Program-made: the position numbers and the translations under genes
NCBI GenBank assembly: GCA_032622095.1
Contig: CP136064.1
Span: 558,001-622,000 of the forward strand
DNA from: Siphonodentalium dalli
Taxonomy: Eukaryota > Mollusca > Scaphopoda > Gadilida > Siphonodentaliidae
Length of the DNA: 64,000 nt
Direction of reading: 5' to 3'
Shown: piece by piece, positions 1-11,298 of the stretch
Layout: every line of letters starts with the position of its first letter
Numbering within the stretch: position 1 is the stretch's first letter
The notes under the pieces: model-generated
Told to the model about the DNA's origin: nothing
The model's input: the letters and a program-made list of their open reading frames with translations, nothing else
Database searches by the model: none

Positions 1-78
1 CGCCAAATTGAAAATATCCAACAGTACTCCACCATGGAACCAGTCTATAGCAGATACCCCTTAAAGTTGGTGACGGTG
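1..78 (+). repeat. Right-hand part of a monomer cut by the window edge
   Basis: This is the end of a copy with ccaacagtactcc (the C-type right end) and the linker ccccttaaagttggtgacggtg. It matches 2,978-3,055, so the 2,977-bp-offset duplication described below extends past the left edge. Confidence 0.9.
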
Positions 79-307
79 TTACTTATGTCCCTTTAAGTTG
101 AGATACATCTGTTCCTTTAAACATACATTTTCATTCCACCATGAAGATATATATTTTCTGCAGTCATTGTAAATGACAACCCGATTCGGATATGGCCAGA
201 TTTGACATGGCGCGGTATGGAGAAACATGCGCCAAATTGAAAATATCCAACAGTACTCCACCATGGAACCAGTCTATTGCAGATACCCCTTAAAGTTGGT
301 GACTGTG
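79..307 (+). repeat. Reference monomer (first complete copy, C subtype)
   Basis: Landmarks in order are: TTACTTATG start; CCCTTTAAGTTG; a TTTAAACATACATTT stretch; the A/B diagnostic region (here tatatattttctgcag, type A); ACCCGATTCGGATATGGCC; TGGCGC and GCGCCA arms of a small hairpin; CAGTACTCC (C subtype; most copies read CCGTACTCC); CCATGG; and a linker ending in a second TTAAAGTTGG or TTTAAGTTGG. Counting a consensus copy gave 91 G+C of 229 (about 40%). No tRNA, rRNA or transposon-end similarity was recognised. Confidence 0.95.
208..234 (+). other. Small hairpin present in each intact monomer
   Basis: TGGCGC at 208-213 and GCGCCA at 229-234 are perfect 6-bp inverted arms around a 15-base loop. 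The arrangement recurs in most monomers. It is lost in copies reading gcgcaaaattg, and weakened in those reading tgacgcgg or caagcgcc. The stem is short, so any extruded or RNA structure would be weak. Function is unknown. Confidence 0.4.
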
Positions 308-355
308 TTACTTATGTCCCTTTAAGTTGAGATACATCTGTTCCTTTAAACATAC

Positions 356-363
356 ATTTGCAT
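356..363 (+). promoter_or_regulatory. Recurrent ATTTGCAT octamer (representative site)
   Basis: ATTTGCAT (ATGCAAAT on the other strand) is the consensus octamer bound by POU-domain factors in animals. It occurs at the same place in most monomers, giving well over a hundred sites in the window. It is missing in copies reading tttgctttcc (a B subtype) and ttttcattcc (older C subtype). Binding is inference only: a fixed 8-mer in a satellite is copied with the monomer whether or not it works. Confidence 0.25.
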
Positions 364-744
364 TCCACCATGAAGATATAAATTTTCTGCAGTCATTGTA
401 AATGACAACCCGATTCGGATATGGCCAGATTTGACATGGCGCGGTATGGAGAAACATGCGCCAAGTAGAAAATATCCAACCGTACTCCACCATGGAACCA
501 TTCTAAATCAGACACCTCTTTAAGTTGGTGACTGTGTTACTTATGTCCCTTTAAGTTGAGATACATCTGTTCCTTTAAACATACATTTGCATTCCAACAT
601 GAAGATATATATTTTCTGCAGTCATTGTAAATGACAACCCGATTCGGATATGGCCAGATTTGACATGGCGCGGTATGGAGAAACATGCGCCAAATTGAAA
701 ATATCCAACCGTACTCCACCATGGAACCAGTCTATAGCAGATAC

Positions 745-787
745 CCCTTTAAGTTGGTGACTGTGTTACTTATGTCCCTTTAAGTTG
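745..787 (+). repeat. 12-bp direct repeat across the monomer junction
   Basis: CCCTTTAAGTTG occurs at 745-756 and again at 776-787, 31 bp apart, spanning the end of one monomer and the start of the next. It recurs wherever the linker reads cccctttaag; linkers reading ccccttaaag carry a degenerate copy. It may be a trace of the short duplication from which the satellite arose, or a preferred exchange site; neither is shown. Confidence 0.6.
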
Positions 788-994
788 AGATACATCTGTT
801 CCTTTAAACATACATTTGCATTCCAACATGAAGATATATATTTTCTGCAGTCATTGTAAATGACAACCCGATTCGGATATGGCCAGATTTGACATGGCGC
901 GGTATGGAGAAACATGCGCCAAATTGAAAATATCCAACCGTACTCCACCATGGAACCAGTCTATAGCAGATACCCCTTTAAGTTGGTGACTGTG

Positions 995-1910
995 TTACTT
1001 ATGTCCCTTTAAGTTGAGATACATCTGTTCCTTTAAACATACATTTGCTTTCCAACATGAAGATATTTATTTTCTGTAGTCATTGTAAATGACAACCCGA
1101 TTCGGATATGGCCAGATTTGACATGGCGCGGTATGGAAAAACATGCGCCAAATTGAAAATATCCAACCGTACTCCACCATGGAACCAGTCTATAGCAGAT
1201 ACCCCTTAAAGTTGGTGACTGTGTTACTTATGTCCCTTTAAGTTGAGATACATCTGTTCCTTTAAACATACATTTGCATTCCAACATGAAGATATTTATT
1301 TTCTGTAGTCATTGTAAATGACAACCCGATTCGGATATGGCCAGATTTGACATGGCGCGGTAGGGAGAAACATGCGCCAAATTGAAAATATCCAACAGTA
1401 CTCCACCATGGAACCAGTCTATAGCAGATACCCCTTAAAGTTGGTGACTGTGTTACTTATGTTCCTTTAAGTTGAGATACATCTGTTTCTTTAAACATAC
1501 ATTTGCATTCCAACATGAAGATATTTATTTTCTGTAGTCATTGTAAATGACAACCCGATTCGGATATGGCCAGATTTGACATGGCGCGGTATGGAGAAAC
1601 ATGCGCCAAGTAGAAAATATCCAACCGTACTCCACCATGGAACCATTCTAAATCAGACACCTCTTTAAGTTGGTGACTGTGTTACTTATGTCCCTTTAAG
1701 TTGAGATACATCTATTCCTTTAAACATACATTTGCATTCCAACATGAAGATATTTATTTTCTGCAGTCATTGTAAATGACAACCCGATTCGGATATGGCC
1801 AGATTTGACATGGCGCGGTATGGAGAAACATGCGCAAAATTGAAAATATCCAACCGTACTCCACCATGTAACCAGTCTATAGCAGATACCCCTTCAAGTT
1901 GGTGACGGTG
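995..1910 (+). repeat. B run: three B monomers and one A/B mixed
   Basis: 995 has ctttcc and ggaaaaac, 1224 has cggtaggg, and 1453 has gttcc, tttct and ccaagtag. 1682 is mixed, with the B site tattta beside the A site gcag, and ends in gcgcaaaattg and ccatgtaacc. Confidence 0.85.
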
Positions 1911-3055
1911 TTACTTATGTCCCTTTAAGTTGAGATACATCTGTTCCTTTAAACATTCATTTGCATTCCACCATGAAGATATATATTTTCTGCAGTCATT
2001 GTAAATGACAACCCGATTCGGATATGGCCAGATTTGACATGGCGCGGTATGGAGAAACATGCGCCAAATTGAAAATATCCAACCGTACTCCACCATGTAA
2101 CCAGTCTATAGCAGATACCCCTTAAAGTTGGTGACGGTGTTACTTATGTCCCTTTAAGTTGAGATACATCTGTTCCTTTAAACATACATTTGCATTCCAA
2201 CATGAAGATATATATTTTCTGCAGTCATTGTAAATGACAACCCGATTCGGATATGGCCAGATTTGACATGGCGCGGTATGGAGAAACATGCGCCAAATAG
2301 AAAATATCCAACCGTACTCCACCATGGAACCAGTCTATAGCAGATACCCCTTAAAGTTGGTGACTGTGTTACTTATGCCCCTTTAAGTTGAGATACATCT
2401 GTTCCTTTAAACATACATTTGCATTCCAACATGAAGATATTTATTTTCTGTAGTCATTGTAAATGACAACCCGATTCGGATATGGCCAGATTTGACATGG
2501 CGCGGTATGGAGAAACATGCGCCAAATAGAAAATATCCAACCGTACTCCACCATGGAACCAGTCTAAATCAGACACCTCTTTAAGTTGGTGACTGTGTTA
2601 CTTATGTTCCTTTAAGTTGAGATACATCTGTTCCTTTAAACATACATTTGCATTCCAACATGAAGATATTTATTTTCTGTAGTCATTGTAAATGACAACC
2701 CGATTCGGATATGGCCAGATTTGACATGGCGCGGTATGGAGAAACATGCGCAAAATTGAAAATATCCAATCGTACTCCACCATGTAACCAGTCTATAGCA
2801 GATACCCCTTAAAGTTGGTGACTGTGTTACTTATGTCCCTTTAAGTTGAGATACATCTGTTTCTTTAAACATACATTTGCATTCCAACATGAAGATATAT
2901 ACTTTCTGCAGTCATTGTAAATGACAACCCAATTCGGATATGGCCAGATTTGACATGGCGCGGTATGGTGAAACATGCGCCAAATTGAAAATATCCAACA
3001 GTACTCCACCATGGAACCAGTCTATAGCAGATACCCCTTAAAGTTGGTGACGGTG
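1911..3055 (+). repeat. A, A, B, B, A monomers
   Basis: 1911 (acattcat, ccatgtaacc) and 2140 are A. 2369 (cttatgcccc) and 2598 are B. 2827 is a divergent A with tatactttctgcag, caattcgg and ggtgaaac. The acattcat copy with the same right neighbour recurs at 37,399, 48,849, 51,826, 55,948 and 58,009. Confidence 0.85.
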
Positions 3056-3971
3056 TTACTTATGTCCCTTTAAGTTGAGATACATCTGTTCCTTTAAACA
3101 TACATTTTCATTCCACCATGAAGATATATATTTTGTGCAGTCATTGTAAATGACAACCCGATTCGGATATGGCCAGATTTGACATGGCGCGGTATGGAGA
3201 AACATGCGCCAAATTGAAAATATCCAACAGTACTCCACCATGGAACCAGTCTATTGCAGATACCCCTTAAAGTTGGTGACTGTGTTACTTATGTCCCTTT
3301 AAGTTGAGATACATCTGTTCCTTTAAACATACATTTGCATTCCACCATGAAGATATAAATTTTCTGCAGTCATTGTAAATGACAACCCGATTCGGATATG
3401 GCCAGATTTGACATGGCGCGGTATGGAGAAACATGCGCCAAGTAGAAAATATCCAACCGTACTCCACCATGGAACCATTCTAAATCAGACACCTCTTTAA
3501 GTTGGTGACTGTGTTACTTATGTCCCTTTAAGTTGAGATACATCTGTTCCTTTAAACATACATTTGCATTCCAACATGAAGATATATATTTTCTGCAGTC
3601 ATTGTAAATGACAACCCGATTCGGATATGGCCAGATTTGACATGGCGCGGTATGGAGAAACATGCGCCAAATTGAAAATATCCAACCGTACTCCACCATG
3701 GAACCAGTCTATAGCAGATACCCCTTTAAGTTGGTGACTGTGTTACTTATGTCCCTTTAAGTTGAGATACATCTGTTCCTTTAAACATACATTTGCATTC
3801 CAACATGAAGATATATATTTTCTGCAGTCATTGTAAATGACAACCCGATTCGGATATGGCCAGATTTGACATGGCGCGGTATGGAGAAACATGCGCCAAA
3901 TTGAAAATATCCAACCGTACTCCACCATGGAACCAGTCTATAGCAGATACCCCTTTAAGTTGGTGACTGTG
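3056..3971 (+). repeat. C-T-A-A cassette 2
   Basis: Monomers at 3056, 3285, 3514 and 3743 match cassette 1 at an offset of 2,977 bp (13 monomers). A private change, ttttgtgcag, is seen in the C monomer. Confidence 0.9.
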
Positions 3972-5574
3972 TTACTTATGTCCCTTTAAGTTGAGATACA
4001 TCTGTTCCTTTAAACATACATTTGCTTTCCAACATGAAGATATTTATTTTCTGTAGTCATTGTAAATGACAACCCGATTCGGATATGGCCAGATTTGACA
4101 TGGCGCGGTATGGAAAAACATGCGCCAAATTGAAAATATCCAACCGTACTCCACCATGGAACCAGTCTATAGCAGATACCCCTTAAAGTTGGTGACTGTG
4201 TTACTTATGTCCCTTTAAGTTGAGATACATCTGTTCCTTTAAACATACATTTGCATTCCAACATGAAGATATTTATTTTCTGTAGTCATTGTAAATGACA
4301 ACCCGATTCGGATATGGCCAGATTTGACATGGCGCGGTAGGGAGAAACATGCGCCAAATTGAAAATATCCAACAGTACTCCACCATGGAACCAGTCTATA
4401 GCAGATACCCCTTAAAGTTGGTGACTGTGTTACTTATGTTCCTTTAAGTTGAGATACATCTGTTTCTTTAAACATACATTTGCATTCCAACATGAAGATA
4501 TTTATTTTCTGTAGTCATTGTAAATGACAACCCGATTCGGATATGGCCAGATTTGACATGGCACGGTATGGAGAAACATGCGCCAAATAGAAAATATCCA
4601 ACCGTACTCCACCATTGAACCAGTCTATAGCAGATACCCCTTAAAGTTGGTGACTGTGTTACTTATGTCCCTTTAAGTTGAGATACATCTGTTCCTTTAA
4701 ACATACATTTGCATTCCAACATGAAGATATTTATTTTCTGTAGTCATTGTAAATGACAACCCGATTCGGATATGGCCAGATTTGACATGGCGCGGTAGGG
4801 AGAAACATGCGCCAAATTGAAAATATCCAACAGTACTCCACCATGGAACCAGTCTATAGCAGATACCCCTTAAAGTTGGTGACTGTGTTACTTATGTCCC
4901 TTTAAGTTGAGATACATCTGTTTCTTTAAACATACATTTGCATTCCAACATGAAGATATTTATTTTCTGTAGTCATTGTAAATGACAACCCGATTCGGAT
5001 ATGGCCAGATTTGACATGGCGCGGTATGGAGAAACATGCGCCAAATAGAAAATATCCAACCGTACTCCACCATGGAACCAGTCTATAGCAGATACCCCTT
5101 AAAGTTGGTAACTGTGTTACTTATGTCCCTTTAAGTTGAGATACATCTGTTCCTTTAAACATACATTTGCATTCCAACATGAAGATATTTATTTTCTGTA
5201 GTCATTGTAAATGACAACCCGATTCGGATATGGCCAGATTTGACATGGCGCGGTATGGAGAAACATGCGCCAAATAGAAAATATCCAACCGTACTCCACC
5301 ATGGATCCAGTCTAAATCAGACACCTCTTTAAGTTGGTGACTGTGTTACTTATGTTCCTTTAAGTTGAGATACATCTGTTCCTTTAAACATACATTTGCA
5401 TTCCAACATGAAGATATTTATTTTCTGTAGTCATTGTAAATGACAACCCGATTCGGATATGGCCAGATTTGACATGGCGCGGTATGGAGAAACATGCGCA
5501 AAATTGAAAATATCCAACCGTACTCCACCATGTAACCAGTCTATAGCAGATATCCCTTAAAGTTGGTGACGGTG
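3972..5574 (+). repeat. B run, seven monomers
   Basis: Subtype order is ctttcc/ggaaaaac (3972), taggg (4201), gcacgg (4430), taggg (4659), tttct (4888), plain (5117), and gcgcaaaattg with ccatgtaacc (5346). Nearly the same seven-copy order recurs at 24,348 and 31,445. Confidence 0.88.
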
Positions 5575-6489
5575 TTACTTATGTCCCTTTAAGTTGAGAT
5601 ACATCTGTTCCTTTAAACATACATTTGCATTCCAACATGAAGATATATATTTTCTGCAGTCATTGTAAATGACAACCCGATTCGGATATGGCCAGATTTG
5701 ACATGGCGCGGTATGGAGAAACATGCGCCAAATTGAAAATATCCAACCGTACTCCACCATGGAACCAGTCTATAGCAGATACCCCTTAAAGTTGGTGACT
5801 GTGTTACTTATGTCCCTTTAAGTTGAGATACATCTGTTCCTTTAAACATACATTTGCATTCCAACATGAAGATATATATTTTCTGCAGTCATTGTAAATG
5901 ACAACCCGATTCGGATATGGCCAGATTTGACATGGCGCGGTATGGAGAAACAAGCGCCAAATTGAAAATATCCAACCGTATTCCACCATGGAACCAGTCT
6001 ATAGCAGATACCCCTTAAAGTTGGTGACTGTGTTACTTATGTCCCTTTAAGTTGAGATACATCTGTTTCTTTAACATACATTTGCATTCCACCATGAAGA
6101 TATATATTTTCTGCAGTCATTGTAATTGACAACCCGATTCGGATAGGGCCAGATTTGACATGACGCGGTATGGAGAAACATGCGCCAAATTGAAAATATC
6201 CAACCGTACTCCACCATGGAACCAGTCTATATCAGACACCCCTTTAAGTTGGTGACTGTGTTACTTATGTCCCTTTAAGTTGAGATACATCTGTTCCTTT
6301 AAACATACATTTGCATTCCACCATGAAGATATATATTTTCTGCAGTCATTGTAAATGACAACCCGATTCGGATATGGCCAGATTTGACATGGCGCGGTAT
6401 GGAGAAACATGCGCCAAATTGAAAATATCCAACCGTACTCCACCATGGAACCAGTCTATAGCAGATACCCCTTTAAGTTGGTGACTGTG
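5575..6489 (+). repeat. A run containing a 228-bp monomer
   Basis: A monomers at 5575, 5804 (caagcgcc, tattccacc), 6033 and 6261. The copy at 6033 is 228 bp because tttctttaacat lacks one A; it also has gtaattgac, gataggg and gacgcgg, and is followed by the linker tatatcagacacccc. Confidence 0.9.
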
Positions 6490-7863
6490 TTGCTTATGTC
6501 CCTTTAAGTTGAGATACATCTGTTCCTTTAAACATACATTTGCATTCCAACATGAAGATATTTATTTTCTGTAGTCATTGTAAATGACAACCCGATTCGG
6601 ATATGGCCAGATTTGACATGGCGCGGTATGGAGAAACATGCGCCAAATTGAAAATATCCAACCGTACTCCACCATGGAACCAGTCTATAGCAGATACCCC
6701 TTAAAGTTGGTGACTGTGTTACTTATGTCCCTTTAAGTTGAGATACATCTGTTCCTTTAAACATACATTTGCATTCCAACATGAAGATATTTATTTTCTG
6801 TAGTCATTGTAAATGACAACCCGATTCGGATATGGCCAGATTTGACAAGGCGCGGTATGGAGAAACATGCGCCAAATTGAAAATATCCAACAGTACTCCA
6901 CCATGGAACCAGTCTATAGCAGATACCCCTTAAAGTTGGTGACTGTGTTACTTATGTCCCTTTAAGTTGAGATACATCTGTTCCTTTAAACATACATTTG
7001 CATTCCAACATGAAGATATTTAATTTCTGTAGTCATTGTAAATGACAACCCGATTCGGATATGGCCAGATTTGACATGGCGCGGTATGGAGAAACATGCG
7101 CCAGGTAGAAAATATCCAACCGTACTCCACCATGGAACCAGTCTATAGCAGATACCCCTTAAAGTTGGTGACTGTGTTACTTATGTCCCTTTAAGTTGAG
7201 ATACATCTGTTCCTCTAAACATACATTTGCATTCCAACATGAAGATAATTATTTTCTGTAGTCATTGTAAATGACAACCCGATTCGGATATGGCCAGATT
7301 TGACATGGCGCGGTATGGAGAAACATGCGCCAAATAGAAAATATCCAACCGTACTCCACCATGGAACCAGTCTAAATCAGACACCTCTTTAAGTTGGTGA
7401 CTGTGTTACTTATGTTCCTTTAAGTTGAGATACATCTGTTCCTTTAAACATACATTTGCATTCCAACATGAAGATATTTATTTTCTGTAGTCATTGTAAA
7501 TGACAACCCGATTCGGATATGGCCAGATTTGACATGGCGCGGTATGGAGAAACATGCGCAAAATTGAAAATATCCAACCGTACTCCACCATGTAACCAGT
7601 CTATAGCAGATACCCCTTAAAGTTGGTGACTGTGTTACTTATGTCCCTTTAAGTTGAGATACATCTGTTTCTTTAAACATACATTTGCATTCCAACATGA
7701 AGATATTTATTTTCTGTAGTCATTGTAAATGACAACCCGATTCGGATATGGCCAGATTTGACATGACGCGGTAGGGAGAAACATGCGCCAAATTGAAAAT
7801 ATCCAACAGTACTCCACCATGGAACCAGTCTATAGCAGATACCCCTTAAAGTTGGTGACGGTG
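6490..7863 (+). repeat. B run, six monomers
   Basis: Order: gttgcttatg (6490), gacaaggcg (6719), tttaatttc with ccaggtag (6948), cctctaaac with gataattatt (7177), gcgcaaaattg (7406), tgacgcggtaggg (7635). This is the first copy of the B part of the 2,290-bp tandem duplication. Confidence 0.9.
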
Positions 7864-8779
7864 TTACTTATGTCCCTTTAAGTTGAGATACATCTGTTCC
7901 TTTAAACATACATTTTCATTCCACCATGAAGATATATATTTTCTGCATTCATTGTAAATGACAACCCGATTCGGATATGGCCAGATTTGACATGGCACGG
8001 TATGGAGAAACATGCGCCAAATTGAAAATATCCAACAGTACTCCACCATGGAACCAGTCTATAGCAGATACCCCTTAAAGTTGGTGACTGTGTTACTTAT
8101 GTCCCTTTAAGTTGAGATACATCTGTTCCTTTAAACATACATTTGCATTCCACCATGAAGATATAAATTTTCTGCAGTCATTGTAAATGACAACCCGATT
8201 CGGATATGGCCAGATTTGACATGGCGCGGTATGGAGAAACATGCGCCAAGTAGAAAATATCCAACCGTACTCCACCATGGAACCATTCTAAATCAGACAC
8301 CTCTTTAAGTTGGTGACTGTGTTACTTATGTCCCTTTAAGTTGAGATACATCTGTTCCTTTAAACATACATTTGCATTCCAACATGAAGATATATATTTT
8401 CTGCAGTCATTGTAAATGACAACCCGATTCGGATATGGCCAGATTTGACATGGCGCAGTATGGAGAAACATGCGCCAAATTGAAAATATCCAACCGTACT
8501 CCACCATGGAACCAGTCTATAGCAGATACCCCTTTAAGTTGGTGACTGTGTTACTTATGTCCCTTTAAGTTGAGATACATCTGTTCCTTTAAACATACAT
8601 TTGCATTCCACCATGAAGATATATATTTTCTGCAGTCATTGTAAATGACAACCCGATTCGGATATGGCCAGATTTGACATGGCGCGGTATGGAGAAACAT
8701 GCGCCAAATTGAAAATATCCAACCGTACTCCACCATGGAACCAGTCTATAGCAGATACCCCTTTAAGTTGGTGACTGTG
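7864..8779 (+). repeat. C-T-A-A cassette 3
   Basis: C at 7864 carries ctgcattcatt and ggcacgg. T is at 8093. A at 8322 has ggcgcagtatgg. The last A at 8551 has ccaccatg and matches 6261, which marks the duplication joint. Confidence 0.9.
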
Positions 8780-10153
8780 TTGCTTATGTCCCTTTAAGTT
8801 GAGATACATCTGTTCCTTTAAACATACATTTGCATTCCAACATGAAGATATTTATTTTCTGTAGTCATTGTAAATGACAACCCGATTCGGATATGGCCAG
8901 ATTTGACATGGCGCGGTATGGAGAAACATGCGCCAAATTGAAAATATCCAACCGTACTCCACCATGGAACCAGTCTATAGCAGATACCCCTTAAAGTTGG
9001 TGACTGTGTTACTTATGTCCCTTTAAGTTGAGATACATCTGTTCCTTTAAACATACATTTGCATTCCAACATGAAGATATTTATTTTCTGTAGTCATTGT
9101 AAATGACAACCCGATTCGGATATGGCCAGATTTGACAAGGCGCGGTATGGAGAAACATGCGCCAAATTGAAAATATCCAACAGTACTCCACCATGGAACC
9201 AGTCTATAGCAGATACCCCTTAAAGTTGGTGACTGTGTTACTTATGTCCCTTTAAGTTGAGATACATCTGTTCCTTTAAACATACATTTGCATTCCAACA
9301 TGAAGATATTTAATTTCTGTAGTCATTGTAAATGACAACCCGATTCGGATATGGCCAGATTTGACATGGCGCGGTATGGAGAAACATGCGCCAGGTAGAA
9401 AATATCCAACCGTACTCCACCATGGAACCAGTCTATAGCAGATACCCCTTAAAGTTGGTGACTGTGTTACTTATGTCCCTTTAAGTTGAGATACATCTGT
9501 TCCTCTAAACATACATTTGCATTCCAACATGAAGATAATTATTTTCTGTAGTCATTGTAAATGACAACCCGATTCGGATATGGCCAGATTTGACATGGCG
9601 CGGTATGGAGAAACATGCGCCAAATAGAAAATATCCAACCGTACTCCACCATGGAACCAGTCTAAATCAGACACCTCTTTAAGTTGGTGACTGTGTTACT
9701 TATGTTCCTTTAAGTTGAGATACATCTGTTCCTTTAAACATACATTTGCATTCCAACATGAAGATATTTATTTTCTGTAGTCATTGTAAATGACAACCCG
9801 ATTCGGATATGGCCAGATTTGACATGGCGCGGTATGGAGAAACATGCGCAAAATTGAAAATATCCAACCGTACTCCACCATGTAACCAGTCTATAGCAGA
9901 TACCCCTTAAAGTTGGTGACTGTGTTACTTATGTCCCTTTAAGTTGAGATACATCTGTTTCTTTAAACATACATTTGCATTCCAACATGAAGATATTTAT
10001 TTTCTGTAGTCATTGTAAATGACAACCCGATTCGGATATGGCCAGATTTGACATGACGCGGTAGGGAGAAACATGCGCCAAATTGAAAATATCCAACAGT
10101 ACTCCACCATGGAACCAGTCTATAGCAGATACCCCTTAAAGTTGGTGACGGTG
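8780..10153 (+). repeat. B run, six monomers (second copy)
   Basis: The same six subtypes as 6,490-7,863 appear in the same order, including the private ccaggtag and gataattatt changes. Confidence 0.9.
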
Positions 10154-11298
10154 TTACTTATGTCCCTTTAAGTTGAGATACATCTGTTCCTTTAAACATA
10201 CATTTTCATTCCACCATGAAGATATATATTTTCTGCATTCATTGTAAATGACAACCCGATTCGGATATGGCCAGATTTGACATGGCACGGTATGGAGAAA
10301 CATGCGCCAAATTGAAAATATCCAACAGTACTCCACCATGGAACCAGTCTATAGCAGATACCCCTTAAAGTTGGTGACTGTGTTACTTATGTCCCTTTAA
10401 GTTGAGATACATCTGTTCCTTTAAACATACATTTGCATTCCACCATGAAGATATAAATTTTCTGCAGTCATTGTAAATGACAACCCGATTCGGATATGGC
10501 CAGATTTGACATGGCGCGGTATGGAGAAACATGCGCCAAGTAGAAAATATCCAACCGTACTCCACCATGGAACCATTCTAAATCAGACACCTCTTTAAGT
10601 TGGTGACTGTGTTACTTATGTCCCTTTAAGTTGAGATACATCTGTTCCTTTAAACATACATTTGCATTCCAACATGAAGATATATATTTTCTGCAGTCAT
10701 TGTAAATGACAACCCGATTCGGATATGGCCAGATTTGACATGGCGCAGTATGGAGAAACATGCGCCAAATTGAAAATATCCAACCGTACTCCACCATGGA
10801 ACCAGTCTATAGCAGATACCCCTTTAAGTTGGTGACTGTGTTACTTATGTCCCTTTAAGTTGAGATACATCTGTTCCTTTAAACATACATTTGCATTCCA
10901 ACATGAAGATATATATTTTCTGCAGTCATTGTAAATGACAACCCGATTCGGATATGGCCAGATTTGACATGGCGCGGTATGGAGAAACATGCGCCAAATT
11001 GAAAATATCCAACCGTACTCCACCATGGAACCAGTCTATAGCAGATACCCCTTTAAGTTGGTGACTGTGTTACTTATGTCCCTTTAAGTTGAGATACATC
11101 TGTTCCTTTAAACATACATTTGCTTTCCAACATGAAGATATTTATTTTCTGTAGTCATTGTAAATGACAACCCGATTCGGATATGGCCAGATTTGACATG
11201 GCGCGGTATGGAAAAACATGCGCCAAATTGAAAATATCCAACCGTACTCCACCATGGAACCAGTCTATAGCAGATACCCCTTAAAGTTGGTGACTGTG
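10154..11298 (+). repeat. C-T-A-A cassette 4 plus one B
   Basis: 10154 C, 10383 T, 10612 A (gcagtatgg), 10841 A, then a ctttcc/ggaaaaac B copy at 11070. The first three match 7,864-8,550 at an offset of 2,290 bp. Confidence 0.88.

Larger units (their letters stand above)
79..994 (+). repeat. C-T-A-A cassette 1
   Basis: Four type A monomers. C at 79 has ttttcattcc and aacagtactcc. T at 308 has ataaattttctgcag, ccaagtag and ccattctaaatc. Plain A copies follow at 537 and 766. All four keep the 61-codon minus-strand frame. Confidence 0.9.
1..4557 (+). repeat. 13-monomer-offset duplication (2,977 bp)
   Basis: 1 to about 1,580 matches 2,978 to about 4,557, including cassette order and the following ctttcc, taggg and gttcc/tttct B copies. 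The match weakens where 1453 ends in ccaagtag and 4430 in ggcacgg/ccaaatag. Copy edges are approximate. Confidence 0.8.
6260..10840 (+). repeat. Ten-monomer tandem duplication (2 x 2,290 bp)
   Basis: About 6,260-8,550 and 8,551-10,840 share order and private variants at a constant 2,290-bp offset: gacaaggcg, ccaggtag, gataattatt, ctgcattcatt and ggcgcagtatgg. Outside, the copies diverge: linker tatatcagac before 6,261, and a different A at 10,841. Confidence 0.92.

Noticed and set aside
140..156. TATA box in type A and T monomers (tatatatt, tataaatt)
   Set aside because: An AT-rich match of this kind is expected by chance; nothing downstream supports a transcript start.
169..200. CENP-B box
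   Set aside because: The ccgattcgg region and its complement (aatcggg) match only the right half of NTTCGNNNNANNCGGGN; the required TTCG is not at the right distance.
181..200. RNA polymerase III B box suggesting tRNA or SINE ancestry
   Set aside because: GATTCGGATA resembles GWTCRANNC only partly, with key A and C positions wrong, and no A box at normal spacing.
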